Positions 1 through 8,739 of a DNA stretch of 64,000 nucleotides are shown one piece after another. The stretch's first letter is position 1. Each line of letters opens with the position of its first letter. Source of the DNA: Sphingobacterium mizutaii. GTDB lineage: Bacteria; Bacteroidota; Bacteroidia; Sphingobacteriales; Sphingobacteriaceae. The translations under genes were made by a program, and so were the position numbers. The notes beneath the pieces are model-generated. The model was given only the letters and a program-made list of their open reading frames with translations, had not been told where the DNA came from and did no database searches. The stretch lies in NCBI RefSeq assembly GCF_900187125.1, contig NZ_LT906468.1:806001-870000 (forward strand). Reading direction: 5' to 3'.

Positions 1-424
1 ATAATTTCACCCTTATAGGGTGATAAGGGTAATATTTTTTTAACACCTTGGAAAACCCCATTAGGGGTTTAATTATTTTAGAAAATGATAGAATTGAAGG
101 ATTACCCCTTTAGGAGTTCAATTCTGGATTCCGGTAGTTTATTGACCTAATACCAATTCAACCCCTACAGGGGTAGTACAACTAAAAAATCTTTGCTAAA
201 ATAATTTCACCCATACAGGGTGATAGGGGTATTATTTTTTAACACCTTGGAAAACCCCATTAGGGGTTTAATTATTTTAGAAAATGATAGAATTGAAGGA
301 TTACCCCTTTAGGGGTTCAATTCTGGATTCCGGTAGTTTATTGACCTAATACCAATTCAACCCCTAAAGGGGTAGTACAACTAAAAAATCTTTGCTAAAA
401 TAATTTCACCCCCACAGGGTAATA
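1..424. repeat. Tandem ~200-bp repeat made of small GC palindromes
   Basis: Two nearly identical units (1-200 and 201-399) and the first ~24 bases of a third (from 400) lie head to tail; the array probably continues left of the window. Each unit holds four short palindromes about 45-55 bp apart, with cores such as ACCCCATTAGGGGT, ACCCCTTTAGGGGT and ACCCCTACAGGGGT in AT-rich DNA. One palindrome arm is mutated in unit 1 (GGAGT) but intact in unit 2. I see no gene in 1-534; a plus-frame reading from 424 has no recognisable product. Confidence 0.85.
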
Positions 425-481
425 TGTGCACTATAAGTTTTAATGTTGGAAATCAGATATTATTAATTATTGTTCATTCCC

Positions 482-525
482 AGATCTTGGTCCATCCTCT
501 CATCCTTGCCATCCTGGTTCAATTC
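482..525 (-). repeat. Dispersed intergenic repeat, copy 1
   Basis: Read on the minus strand this matches a phrase found again near 5728, 14520, 15003 and 29310: it opens with GAACCAGGAT, then a GGATG-rich stretch, and ends with GGACCAAGATC. It sits just beyond the stop codon of the first permease gene. Confidence 0.75.
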
Positions 526-534
526 CCCGTCTAC

Positions 535-2982
535 CTACTCCTCTTTCAAGCTATTCACAGGATTGATCCTTCCTATCCTAAGAGCATGATAACAGATGGT
601 TCCAAATGCAATCAGCAAACTTAAGCCTCCAGCTGCTAAGAATACCCAAGGATGGATATCAATTCTATAACTAAAATCTTGTAACCAATTATTCATAGCC
701 CACCAAGCTATTGGAGAAGCAATGAGAATGGCAACTAAAACCAGTTTTATAAAATCTGTAGACAACAATTTAATGATTCCTGGTAGGCTTGCCCCTAGGA
801 CTTTTCGGATACCGATTTCTTTAGTCCGTTGTTGGGTAACAAATGCCGCTAAACCGAACAATCCCAAGCAGGCAATGAAAATGGCGAATAGAGCAAAGGT
901 TGAAACGATCGCTTGAGTGCGTTGTACATCGGCATATAGTTTTTCAAAACCTTCATCTAAGAAGGTGTATTGAATTTTCTGATTGGGAGAGAAGCTGCTC
1001 CATACTTTATTGATTTCAGCAAGGGTCTGTTCAAGGTTGTTGGTATTTAGCTTAATGGAAATCATATTAGGGCTACCACCAATCATCAAAGCCAATGGTT
1101 TTACGGCTTCGCCTTTCATATCTCCAAAAATAAAATCTTCAACCACCCCGATAATGGTAAAGGTTGCGAAATTCCGAATCTTCGCTCCGATGGGATTGGT
1201 TATACCAAGTTCCTTAACCATACTTTGGTTAACGACGACAGCTGTTGAGTCTGTTGGCATTTCCATATTAAAGTTTCTACCTTCAATAAGTTTGATGCCG
1301 AATGTCTTTAGGTAATCCACATCAACCACCCAATTCTGTCCGCCAATTCCGACATCCTCATTCTGCCGGCCATCAATCCAATAGGCATTGCCATTCCGTC
1401 TTACCCCATCCATCATAACGGGTAAATAATCTCCAACGGAAACCGATGAAACGCTGGAAATACCTTTCAGTTCTTCCTTCATCGCCTTTTGTTTTCCATC
1501 CAAAGTACTCGTTCCGCGTAAAACCAAAACCTGTTCCTTGTCAAATCCTAAGTCTTTATGGAGTATATATTTTACTTGTTGATTGATGATTAATGTTCCG
1601 ATAATGAGGATAATGGATGTAGAAAATTGAAAGATTACTAATCCATTCCTGAACCAGTTGTTGCGAGATTTTAAATTTAATTTTCCTTTTAATACGGCAA
1701 TCGGTTTGAAGGATGATAGATATAATGCGGGATATACCCCTGAAATAATGCCTATAAAACAACCAAAAAGTAGGAGCGAGGGGATAAACACTAAGTTCTT
1801 CCAAGGGAAGGACAATGATTTTCCTGCAATTCCATTAAAAGAAGGTAAAAGTAAATAGGCAATGGCGATAGCAATCAATATTGATATTAAGGAATATAAT
1901 AAAGACTCGGTAATGAACTGCCAGATCAAAGACTTGCGATCTGACCCAATTGTTTTTCTTACACCCACTTCTTTGGCGCGGGTGTTGGCATTTGCAGTCG
2001 AAAGATTGATGAAATTAATGATAGCGATGATCAATATTAAAGCTGCTATTCCGGCAAAGATATAGACCAATTGGGCATCACCTCGATTCTGGTTTTCAAT
2101 CTTATTATTTTGAATGCCCTTTGAATGTAGGTGAATATCCTTTAAAGGTTGCAAGGTCATCTTTGCAGACCTCCATATTTCCTCATTCACTGCCATGCCG
2201 GCTTGCACGACCGCAGGACGATAATGATCATCAATATATGATCTGGTTAGTTTTTTCTCTAGTTCAGCGATGTCACTCCCATCTTTAACCTTGAAATAGG
2301 TCGAATAATTGGAAGCCAACCAATTCTGTTTCTCGCCAGGGTAAGGTTCATGGCCACTTAAGGTCATAAAGAAATCAAATCCGTAAAAATTCGAGTTCGT
2401 CGGGATATCATCGATTACAGCGGTAACAGTATAGCCCTTAGATTTATCATTGTTTAGATAAATAGTCTTTCCAGTAGGGTCTCCTTTGAATAGTTTCTCG
2501 GCCTTACTTTTAGTAATAACAACCGTACTGGGATTATCCAGAGCATGATTTAAAGTACCATATACTGTTTCCATCGGAAACATGTCCATTATGCCCTGGT
2601 CAACATAACAAAAACCTTCCTCACTAAACAATTCAGGGTTTTCATTCGTCGCAACCTGATTACTACCCGCACCAAAAAGCGGATTCGATAATACACGACC
2701 AAAAGCTGTAATTTCAGGGAACTCCTCCTTCAATTCAGGCCCAGCAGGTGCAGGCATAGAAACACCCTTCTGTACCACATTATCTCTTGTAATAACCCCT
2801 ACAACCCTGAAAATCTGATTAGAGTCCTTATAGAACTTATCATAACTCAATTCATGCTGTATATAAAGCACTATCAATAAGCAAATAGCCATGCTAAATG
2901 CAAATCCCCCAATCTTGATAAAGGAATAAAACCTCTGATTCTTAAGGTTCCTCCAAGCGATTTTTATATTGTTTTGAAACAT
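535..2982 (-). CDS. FtsX/MacB-type ABC transporter permease (paralogue A)
   Basis: Inner-membrane permease subunit of an ABC exporter of the MacB/LolCE/FtsX superfamily, 815 residues from the chosen ATG at 2982; an upstream in-frame start would run through a heptamer repeat. The layout is an N-terminal membrane helix, a large MacB-type periplasmic core (about residues 45-270), an FtsX domain with the coupling-helix motif KEVGVRKTIG, a second periplasmic domain, and a second FtsX domain with KEIGIRKVLGAS and the C-terminus NPVNSLKEE. Each polypeptide thus carries two permease halves. It follows paralogue B by 159 bp on the same strand, probably in one transcript driven from the sigma-54-type promoter near 5620. 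The family is certain, the substrate unknown. Confidence 0.9.
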   Translation of the reverse strand: MFQNNIKIAWRNLKNQRFYSFIKIGGFAFSMAICLLIVLYIQHELSYDKFYKDSNQIFRVVGVITRDNVVQKGVSMPAPAGPELKEEFPEITAFGRVLSNPLFGAGSNQVATNENPELFSEEGFCYVDQGIMDMFPMETVYGTLNHALDNPSTVVITKSKAEKLFKGDPTGKTIYLNNDKSKGYTVTAVIDDIPTNSNFYGFDFFMTLSGHEPYPGEKQNWLASNYSTYFKVKDGSDIAELEKKLTRSYIDDHYRPAVVQAGMAVNEEIWRSAKMTLQPLKDIHLHSKGIQNNKIENQNRGDAQLVYIFAGIAALILIIAIINFINLSTANANTRAKEVGVRKTIGSDRKSLIWQFITESLLYSLISILIAIAIAYLLLPSFNGIAGKSLSFPWKNLVFIPSLLLFGCFIGIISGVYPALYLSSFKPIAVLKGKLNLKSRNNWFRNGLVIFQFSTSIILIIGTLIINQQVKYILHKDLGFDKEQVLVLRGTSTLDGKQKAMKEELKGISSVSSVSVGDYLPVMMDGVRRNGNAYWIDGRQNEDVGIGGQNWVVDVDYLKTFGIKLIEGRNFNMEMPTDSTAVVVNQSMVKELGITNPIGAKIRNFATFTIIGVVEDFIFGDMKGEAVKPLALMIGGSPNMISIKLNTNNLEQTLAEINKVWSSFSPNQKIQYTFLDEGFEKLYADVQRTQAIVSTFALFAIFIACLGLFGLAAFVTQQRTKEIGIRKVLGASLPGIIKLLSTDFIKLVLVAILIASPIAWWAMNNWLQDFSYRIDIHPWVFLAAGGLSLLIAFGTICYHALRIGRINPVNSLKEE

Positions 2983-2990
2983 TATTATAG

Positions 2991-3018
2991 TATTGTGATT
3001 TGAGAATTGAGATTTGAG
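2991..3018. repeat. Heptamer-periodic array (4 units, WWTTGAG-like)
   Basis: Four consecutive 7-nt units of the form (T/A)(A/T)TTG(A/T)G lie directly before the start codon of permease A. The same motif family appears before permease B and, in the opposite orientation, behind four permease genes. Confidence 0.75.
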
Positions 3019-3088
3019 ACGCATAGTTTCAAATTCAATTCAACTAATTAATTTCCTGTTTTCAATAAGAATTATAAAGCTATACCTC

Positions 3089-3116
3089 TCTCATATCTTA
3101 CATCTCATATCTCATA
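3089..3116. repeat. Heptamer-periodic array (4 units, TCTCNNA)
   Basis: Four in-phase heptamers of consensus TCTCNNA (one TCTTACA) sit between permeases B and A, directly beside the stem-loop at 3121-3141. Confidence 0.8.
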
Positions 3117-3120
3117 TCCA

Positions 3121-3141
3121 TTCAAGGGCAAAGCCCTTGAA
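3121..3141 (-). repeat. Stem-loop directly after permease B
   Basis: Perfect 9-bp inverted repeat TTCAAGGGC / GCCCTTGAA with an AAA loop, abutting the stop codon. The same element follows permeases C, D and E. No T-run follows on the transcribed strand, so it may stabilise mRNA 3' ends or be a repeat element rather than an intrinsic terminator. Confidence 0.75.
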
Positions 3142-5535
3142 TCACTCATCCCTCAAGCTGTCCACAATATTGGCATTGGCGGCTCTAAAGGCTTGCCAAG
3201 CGATGGTAGACCAGGCAATGACAATGGCTAGGCCTGCTGCTAGTGCAAACATCCACCACTGTATATCGATGCGGTAGGCATAGGTCTGCAACCAATTATT
3301 CATGACCCACCATGCTAATGGTGCTGCCAGCAAAAAGGCGATAAGGACTAATCTTATAAAGTCTTTTGAAAGAAGTATAATGATACTGGATACCGAAGAT
3401 CCTAGAACCTTACGGATGCCAATTTCTTTAACCCTTGTATTAATAGTTAGTAAAGCTAGAGCGAATAAGCCTAAGCAAGATATAATAATAGCTATACTCG
3501 TTCCGCTAATGACAATTTTTGAAAATGTCCGCTCCGATTGATAGAGGTTCTGTGTGTTTTCGTCCAAATAGGATGGTTCGACCTTAGCCTTTGGATTTAC
3601 CTTTTTCCAAATTGCATTCACCTTATCTAAGGTTTCAGCTAGCTGTTGGGTTTCGACACGAACAAAGATGTATTCCACAGTGAAAACATTTGGATTCACA
3701 GAAATAGTTAAAGGTTCAACTTGGGCCCTAAGATCTTGAAAATTGAAATCATCCATAATGCCGATTACGGTACTTTTACCGTTCAGGTCGATTTCCTTAC
3801 CTAAGATTTTATCAGCACCGCCGAATTGTGCCGCCATCTGTTTGTTGATGACTACAGCATTCGTATCGGTCCCAAAGGAACGATCAAAATCCCTGCCTCC
3901 CAATAATTTGATGCCTAATGTATTTAGGTAATCATAATCTACACGCATGAAATTAGTTTGGATCTCTTTGTTCTCATACTCAAAACCAAAGATGCTCCTT
4001 TGTAAAGTGCCATCTCGTCCCTTACCAATATTTACATCCGCTGCACTGACATTCTTTACCCAGGTTTGTTGGCTTAACTCAGCACGCATCCTTTGCACCA
4101 TATCTTCTTTATTGACCCCAGCACCAATCGGAATACTGATGACTTCAGTCTTGTTAAATCCCAATGGTTTATTCGAGATATAATTCAATTGGGTGCTGAT
4201 TACAATGGTCGCTATGATCAAGATAATGGCGATCACAAATTGCAATACCGTTAATGAACTTCTAAGATTTGAAGTTTTTATTTTATTGGATCCCTTTAGA
4301 GACTGGATAATATTTGTCCGTGCAGCTTTAAAGGCTGGTAAACCGCCAGCAAGAAGAGAGATTAGCAGAAAAGCCACTAGGAAGATAACCAGGTTCTTGA
4401 TATTAAATAGATCCGTTATTTTCAATTGGTAATTCATGTTGGCATTGAACTGCGGTAAGACCAAATAGGCTATGATCAAACCAACCAACAAAGCAATAAG
4501 GCATAAGATAAAAGATTCTAGTGTCAACTGCTTTACAATATCCCAAGTCGTTCCACCTAATGTCTTGCGGGTGCCGATTTCTCTATTTCTACTGATAGCA
4601 TTAGCTAAGGAGAGATTGATGAAATTGGATGAAGCGATAAACATAATTAAACCCGAGATCAACAATAATATCCAAGGATAGTTGGATGATAAAGAGGACG
4701 CAGGACCAAAATCATTCAGGTGTACTTTTGCCATTGGCAATAGGTGAAAACTGAAATAACTTCCATTGATATCTGCTTTTCCGCCATCACGTTTCAAGCG
4801 GTCTATGTCATTTTTAAAGAATTGCTCCGTAAAAGCTTTGGTTTCCTTGCTGAAGGTCGCATCATTGACTTCAGCTTTCATTTTTACATAAACTTCATGG
4901 TCTGAGTTGTCCCATGCCTGCATCTGTTCCAGGTAACCAGGTCTGTTTTCAAATCTATAGAGTGAGTTAAATCGAAGGCTTGAATTGCTCGGTAAATCTT
5001 TCAGGACCGCGCCAACGGTTGCCGCCTTCCAAACTCCATTTAAATTAACCTCAATCTGTTTTCCTACAACATCGGTTGAGCCAAACAGATTCTTTGCCAT
5101 ATTCTCGGTCAAGACCATATTGTCAAGACCCGAAAGGACATTCTTATTACCTGAAATAAACGGGAAATCGAAAATCTTGAAAAAATCCTCATCTACAAAT
5201 CTATTGGTTGATGTAAATTCTTTATCACCATTTTTCAGGACTAATTTGCTATTGGCATAACGTGTAATACCTTCAATACTCGGAATATCCTTTTTCAACT
5301 GGGGAGCCAAGGGTGAAGGCATCGAAGAGTCCTCTCTTTTTCCAGTTTCCGGTTCTGAACTTTTATAAAGAAGCGCAATCCTCTCTCCATTAGGATGAAA
5401 ATTATCAAACGATAACTCAAACATTGCTGTCAAAAACAAAACCGTTGATGCTGCAATGGCAATAGCCAATCCTATGATGTGAATAGCACTTAAGGATTTG
5501 GTCTTTAATATCGATCTCCAAGCTGTTTTAAGCAT
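3142..5535 (-). CDS. FtsX/MacB-type ABC transporter permease (paralogue B)
   Basis: Two-half MacB/FtsX permease of 797 residues from the ATG at 5535 (MLKTAWRS). A longer reading from 5586 would have to translate the heptamer array at 5544-5564, so I reject it. It has an N-terminal helix, a MacB-like periplasmic core, an FtsX half with REIGTRKTLGG, a second periplasmic domain, and an FtsX half with KEIGIRKVLGSS ending in NIVDSLRDE. It is the first gene after the promoter at 5613-5629 and its operator pair, and is probably co-transcribed with paralogue A. It has no ATPase domain and must use the ATPase at 15146. The exported substrate cannot be told from sequence. Confidence 0.9.
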   Translation of the reverse strand: MLKTAWRSILKTKSLSAIHIIGLAIAIAASTVLFLTAMFELSFDNFHPNGERIALLYKSSEPETGKREDSSMPSPLAPQLKKDIPSIEGITRYANSKLVLKNGDKEFTSTNRFVDEDFFKIFDFPFISGNKNVLSGLDNMVLTENMAKNLFGSTDVVGKQIEVNLNGVWKAATVGAVLKDLPSNSSLRFNSLYRFENRPGYLEQMQAWDNSDHEVYVKMKAEVNDATFSKETKAFTEQFFKNDIDRLKRDGGKADINGSYFSFHLLPMAKVHLNDFGPASSLSSNYPWILLLISGLIMFIASSNFINLSLANAISRNREIGTRKTLGGTTWDIVKQLTLESFILCLIALLVGLIIAYLVLPQFNANMNYQLKITDLFNIKNLVIFLVAFLLISLLAGGLPAFKAARTNIIQSLKGSNKIKTSNLRSSLTVLQFVIAIILIIATIVISTQLNYISNKPLGFNKTEVISIPIGAGVNKEDMVQRMRAELSQQTWVKNVSAADVNIGKGRDGTLQRSIFGFEYENKEIQTNFMRVDYDYLNTLGIKLLGGRDFDRSFGTDTNAVVINKQMAAQFGGADKILGKEIDLNGKSTVIGIMDDFNFQDLRAQVEPLTISVNPNVFTVEYIFVRVETQQLAETLDKVNAIWKKVNPKAKVEPSYLDENTQNLYQSERTFSKIVISGTSIAIIISCLGLFALALLTINTRVKEIGIRKVLGSSVSSIIILLSKDFIRLVLIAFLLAAPLAWWVMNNWLQTYAYRIDIQWWMFALAAGLAIVIAWSTIAWQAFRAANANIVDSLRDE

Positions 5536-5543
5536 TTTAGTAG

Positions 5544-5564
5544 TATTGAGATTTGAGTATTGAG
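5544..5564. repeat. Heptamer-periodic array (3 units, WWTTGAG)
   Basis: Three heptamers (TATTGAG, ATTTGAG, TATTGAG) lie in the leader of permease B, eight bases before its ATG. Same family as 2991-3018. Confidence 0.7.
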
Positions 5565-5612
5565 ATATGGAGATAGCAAATTCCATATCATTTTTTTTGC
5601 TTTAAACAGCAA

Positions 5613-5629
5613 TTCAATTCGTTTGCCAT
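5613..5629 (-). promoter_or_regulatory. Sigma-54-type promoter for permeases B-A
   Basis: Minus strand reads ATGGCAAACGAATTGAA, matching TGGCAM-N5-TTGR, a variant of the sigma-54 consensus TGGCAC-N5-TTGC. It lies about 80 bp upstream of the permease B start and exactly 52 bp from the proximal palindrome core, a geometry shared with three other units here. Confidence 0.6.
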
Positions 5630-5681
5630 AATTGTAACATACTGATTATCTGATAATTGAGTATATCAATAAAGATTGATA

Positions 5682-5719
5682 TGTTCATTATCGGACGATT
5701 TGTTGTTCGCAAATGAACG
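5682..5719. promoter_or_regulatory. Paired palindromic operator upstream of permease B
   Basis: Two 16-bp sites, TGTTCA-N4-CGGACG (5682-5697) and TGTTCG-N4-TGAACG (5704-5719), begin 22 bp apart, so they lie on the same DNA face. They match the TGTYCG-N4-CGRACA motif at 14218, 19783 and 20122 and are the likely binding sites of the NtrC-type activator encoded at 21575. Confidence 0.6.
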
Positions 5720-5727
5720 TAATGGTT

Positions 5728-5995
5728 TGAACCAGGATTAAAGGGATGGGAGGATGGACCAAGATCATGGGTAAGAACCAGGATTGGGTTCGGCTCCCTT
5801 TCGGCGGTTAGGGAAGCCGAGATGTCGCTCAGGGAACAGCTCACCCACCGAGGATTGGAGGATGGACCAAATAAGTGATTCATTTCCCGCTTGAAAGATT
5901 TCCAGGTTGGTAGGGGCGTATCGCATACGCCCGCCGTATGAATTTGAACCAGAGTTCCTTCCACGGTCCGAAGGTCAAGGACCTGTTCGCCAATA
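5728..5995 (+). repeat. Composite intergenic repeat patch
   Basis: Between permeases C and B lies a patch of repeat modules: two GAACCAGGAT...GGACCAAG phrases, a palindrome GGGCGTATCGCATACGCCC (about 5915-5935), and a module with GGACCTGTTCGCCAATAC that recurs near 29533. Minus-strand readings through it give a 116-residue frame made of repeat sequence, which I do not call a gene. Confidence 0.75.
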
Positions 5996-6052
5996 CATTT
6001 TTTAAGAGATATCTAGTCTGTCAATTCCCCCCACAATAACCCACTATATAGG

Positions 6053-6120
6053 TCTTATGTCTATTGTCTTAAGTCTTAAAACCTTTCCACTCTCTCAAAT
6101 CTCATATCTCACATCTCATA
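6053..6120. repeat. Two adjacent heptamer arrays after permease C
   Basis: 6053-6080 holds four heptamers of the TCTTATG/TCTATTG type; after a 12-bp spacer, 6093-6120 holds four of TCTCNNA. The stem-loop at 6127-6143 follows. The same order (TCTNNNG array, spacer, TCTCNNA array, stem-loop, stop codon) recurs behind permeases D and E. Confidence 0.8.
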
Positions 6121-6126
6121 TCTTTC

Positions 6127-6143
6127 CAAGGGCAAAGCCCTTG
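6127..6143 (-). repeat. Stem-loop directly after permease C
   Basis: CAAGGGC / GCCCTTG with an AAA loop, a slightly shorter copy of the element at 3121, just beyond the stop codon. It has no T-run. Confidence 0.7.
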
Positions 6144-6145
6144 AA

Positions 6146-8557
6146 TTACTCATCCCTCAAGCTATCCACTGGATTTGCTTTGGCGGCGAAGTAAGTCCTG
6201 GAGGTCAGCACCAGTGTAGCAACTGCCGAAAGGCCTATTCCGGCGATCACAAAAATCCACCATGAAAGTTCGGTTTTATAGACAAAATCGTTCAGCCATT
6301 CATGCATAAAATACCAGGCAATTGGGAATGCAATAACAGAAGCGATAATAACAAGGAGCATTAGGTTCTTCAATAGCAAGAATATTATCTGGCTGATCGA
6401 TGCACCTAGAACTTTACGGATGCCGATTTCTTTTACACGCTGGTTGGTGATGAATACCGCCAAACCAAACAATCCTAGTGAAGCAATGCTGATGGAAAGC
6501 CATACAGCCCAACTCAATAGCTTAGATAGGTTCTGTTCGGTTTTATAGAAATTGGCAATAATATCATCGACGAATTTATAGTCAAAGGTTTCCTCAGGGT
6601 AGAGGCTTTTAAACTTGCTTTCGATTTTACTAATCGCATTTTTCCAAGATTCAGGGTGGTTTTTATCCAAAGCCACATGCATCATATAGCCCGAATTGCT
6701 GCTCCAGTACATCGTAGGTCTTACGGCTTCGCGGGCAGAAGAAATATTAAAATCCTTCATTACCCCAACAATGGTTGTTTGGCCATTATTGAATGTTTTG
6801 CCAATGGCGTCCTCAGGGTTTTTTAGACCCAGAAGTTCCAACATCTTGACATTGATAATACTTTCCGAAACAGAGTCAAGAACTCGGACGTTTCTACCAG
6901 TTATTAGCGGAATATTATAAACCTTAATAAAGTTCTCATCGCCGTTTCTAGCATCGAAGGTGACCATTTTCTTGTCCGAAGTGTTTTGGTCATACGCCAT
7001 TCCAGAGCTCATATAACCATTGAATGCCGGAGATTGATTGCCAAAACTAACCGCATTTACTTCAGCTAAATTTTCCAATTCAGTCTTTAGGACCTTTCCC
7101 TTTTGCTCACGGTCGAAATTTGGAACGAAAAAAGTCACTACAGCATCCTTATTGAAACCCATATCCATATTAACAGCATAATGGATCTGCTTGGATACCA
7201 CCAATACGGCAATCAAAAAAACTTGCGCCAAAACAAATTGGAAAATGGTCAATCCTTTTCTTACCCAGGCGCTTCTGCTCAGATTACTGTTTTTTGTGGC
7301 TTGATTTTTCAAGGCCATAATAGGAGAGTATCCCGTTAATACCCATGCCGGATAAAAACCCGCAATACAGGTAATAACCAGCAGTTGAAGAACCAAAAAT
7401 CCTATGATTTCCAAAATTGGAATAGATGAAACGGTAAATCCTTTAGGAAGAAATCCTGCGAAGGCCTGAGTCAGGATAGGAATTAATATTACGGATAATA
7501 TCGTAGCAAATCCTGCAACTAAAAATGTCTCCAATAGAAATTGTTTTACCAGATTTGACTTCTTTCCACCCAATGTTTTCCTGATTCCAATCTCTTTAGC
7601 ACGCTCTGTAGATTGAGCCGTAGAGAGATTGATAAAATTAATAGCTCCTAAAGTCAGTAGGAAGACCGCTAACAAAATTAAATTTCTTAAGGTGGATTCT
7701 TTTACAGCATTATAATTGAATTTAATGTCAAAATGGACATCCTTTAAGGGTTGAAGGATAAAATTATCCTTCCAATCATAATCATTTTGCTCTTTGTTCT
7801 TACTTAAGATCCCAGCAATTACCTTTTCAATATTTTTAGGCGAAGTTCCAGCTTTTAATAAGATAATACATTGATTGCCACCATTATAATTACTCCATTG
7901 ATCCCAAGATTTTATCACTTTCAAGGAAGCATTGTTTTCAACCGTTGAAACAGAAATAATTCCATCATACTTGAAATCAGAATTCTCTTTCATATCAGCT
8001 ACGACAGCTCCAACAGTCAATTGTATGCTATCCGCATATAAGATGTTTTTCCCTACCACTTCACTAGCATTAGCCTTTGGGAATAGAACCTCGGCCTTAC
8101 TTTGGGTAAGAACAATAGTATTAGGCTCTTTTAGGGAGTTGATATCTCCCGCTAAAGAAGCATGTGGAAATATGCTGAAGTATTTTTCATTGCTAAAGGT
8201 CAAACCTTCTTCATTTGGAAACACTTTTTCTTCCTGACCAGCTTCCTTTTCGATTTTCAACTTTGCAGTCCCTAATTCCAAATTCGGAACAACTGCCTCC
8301 ACACCCGTCAATTCCGTTTGCATGGCCCGTATCAATGGAACCAATACCGCGTCGCCTTTATAACCTCCATCACTTACAACCTTATATACACGGTCTCCAT
8401 ATGGCAAATGCTTGTCAAAACTAAAGTCATAGCGCACCATCAAAAAAATGATCAGGGTCGCACAGATCCCAATGGCCAAACTGATTACACTAATAGAGGT
8501 TACCAGTAAATTTTTCTTTAAAAATCTCCAAGCCGTTTTAAAATGATTTCTTAACAT
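6146..8557 (-). CDS. FtsX/MacB-type ABC transporter permease (paralogue C)
   Basis: Two-half MacB/FtsX permease, 803 residues from the ATG at 8557 (MLRNHFKTAW); a TTG three codons upstream is the alternative. It shows the N-terminal helix, a periplasmic core (about 45-270), FtsX half one with KEIGIRKTLGGKK, a second periplasmic domain, and FtsX half two with KEIGIRKVLGAS, ending NPVDSLRDE. No sigma-54-type promoter or operator pair is visible before it, so it probably relies on read-through from the D/E unit or an unrecognised promoter in the 182-bp gap. The substrate is unknown. It is the most divergent of the B-E group in its periplasmic core as judged by eye. Confidence 0.9.
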   Translation of the reverse strand: MLRNHFKTAWRFLKKNLLVTSISVISLAIGICATLIIFLMVRYDFSFDKHLPYGDRVYKVVSDGGYKGDAVLVPLIRAMQTELTGVEAVVPNLELGTAKLKIEKEAGQEEKVFPNEEGLTFSNEKYFSIFPHASLAGDINSLKEPNTIVLTQSKAEVLFPKANASEVVGKNILYADSIQLTVGAVVADMKENSDFKYDGIISVSTVENNASLKVIKSWDQWSNYNGGNQCIILLKAGTSPKNIEKVIAGILSKNKEQNDYDWKDNFILQPLKDVHFDIKFNYNAVKESTLRNLILLAVFLLTLGAINFINLSTAQSTERAKEIGIRKTLGGKKSNLVKQFLLETFLVAGFATILSVILIPILTQAFAGFLPKGFTVSSIPILEIIGFLVLQLLVITCIAGFYPAWVLTGYSPIMALKNQATKNSNLSRSAWVRKGLTIFQFVLAQVFLIAVLVVSKQIHYAVNMDMGFNKDAVVTFFVPNFDREQKGKVLKTELENLAEVNAVSFGNQSPAFNGYMSSGMAYDQNTSDKKMVTFDARNGDENFIKVYNIPLITGRNVRVLDSVSESIINVKMLELLGLKNPEDAIGKTFNNGQTTIVGVMKDFNISSAREAVRPTMYWSSNSGYMMHVALDKNHPESWKNAISKIESKFKSLYPEETFDYKFVDDIIANFYKTEQNLSKLLSWAVWLSISIASLGLFGLAVFITNQRVKEIGIRKVLGASISQIIFLLLKNLMLLVIIASVIAFPIAWYFMHEWLNDFVYKTELSWWIFVIAGIGLSAVATLVLTSRTYFAAKANPVDSLRDE

Positions 8558-8620
8558 TTTGGTCAATATTTAATTTAATATCTTCTTTATTTATCCCCCT
8601 AGCAATACCCCGCCAGAATT

Positions 8621-8695
8621 TCTGTTGTCTTATACCTATTATCTTATGTCTACAGCCATGTAGCCTTCCCTCTCTCTCAAATCTCACATCTCATA
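8621..8695. repeat. Two heptamer arrays after permease D
   Basis: Five TCTNNNG-like heptamers (8621-8655, one changed to CCTATTA), a 19-bp spacer, then three TCTCNNA heptamers (8675-8695). The phase is kept strictly within each array although positions 4-6 vary. Confidence 0.8.
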
Positions 8696-8718
8696 TCCAT
8701 TCAATCATCTCATATCCA

Positions 8719-8739
8719 TTCAAGGGCAAAGCCCTTGAA
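8719..8739 (-). repeat. Stem-loop directly after permease D
   Basis: Perfect TTCAAGGGC / GCCCTTGAA hairpin with an AAA loop abutting the stop codon, identical in stem and loop to those after permeases B and E. Confidence 0.75.

Noticed and set aside
1-424. CRISPR array
   Set aside because: Whole ~200-bp units are repeated, including what would be spacers; no cas genes are nearby.
3121-3141. Classical Rho-independent terminator after permease B (and the same after C, D, E)
   Set aside because: The stem is good but there is no T-run on the transcribed side; listed as a stem-loop instead.
5614-5964. 116-residue minus-strand reading frame before permease B
   Set aside because: It runs through the operator pair and a dispersed repeat. 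A similar peptide segment (GPSSHPFNPGSNH) also appears in the frame at 14349-14621 only because both cross the same repeat.
8558-8739. Sigma-54 promoter and operator pair before permease C
   Set aside because: No TGTTCG-type dyad or TGGCA element was found there or in 11131-11356 before permease D, so these genes probably depend on read-through.
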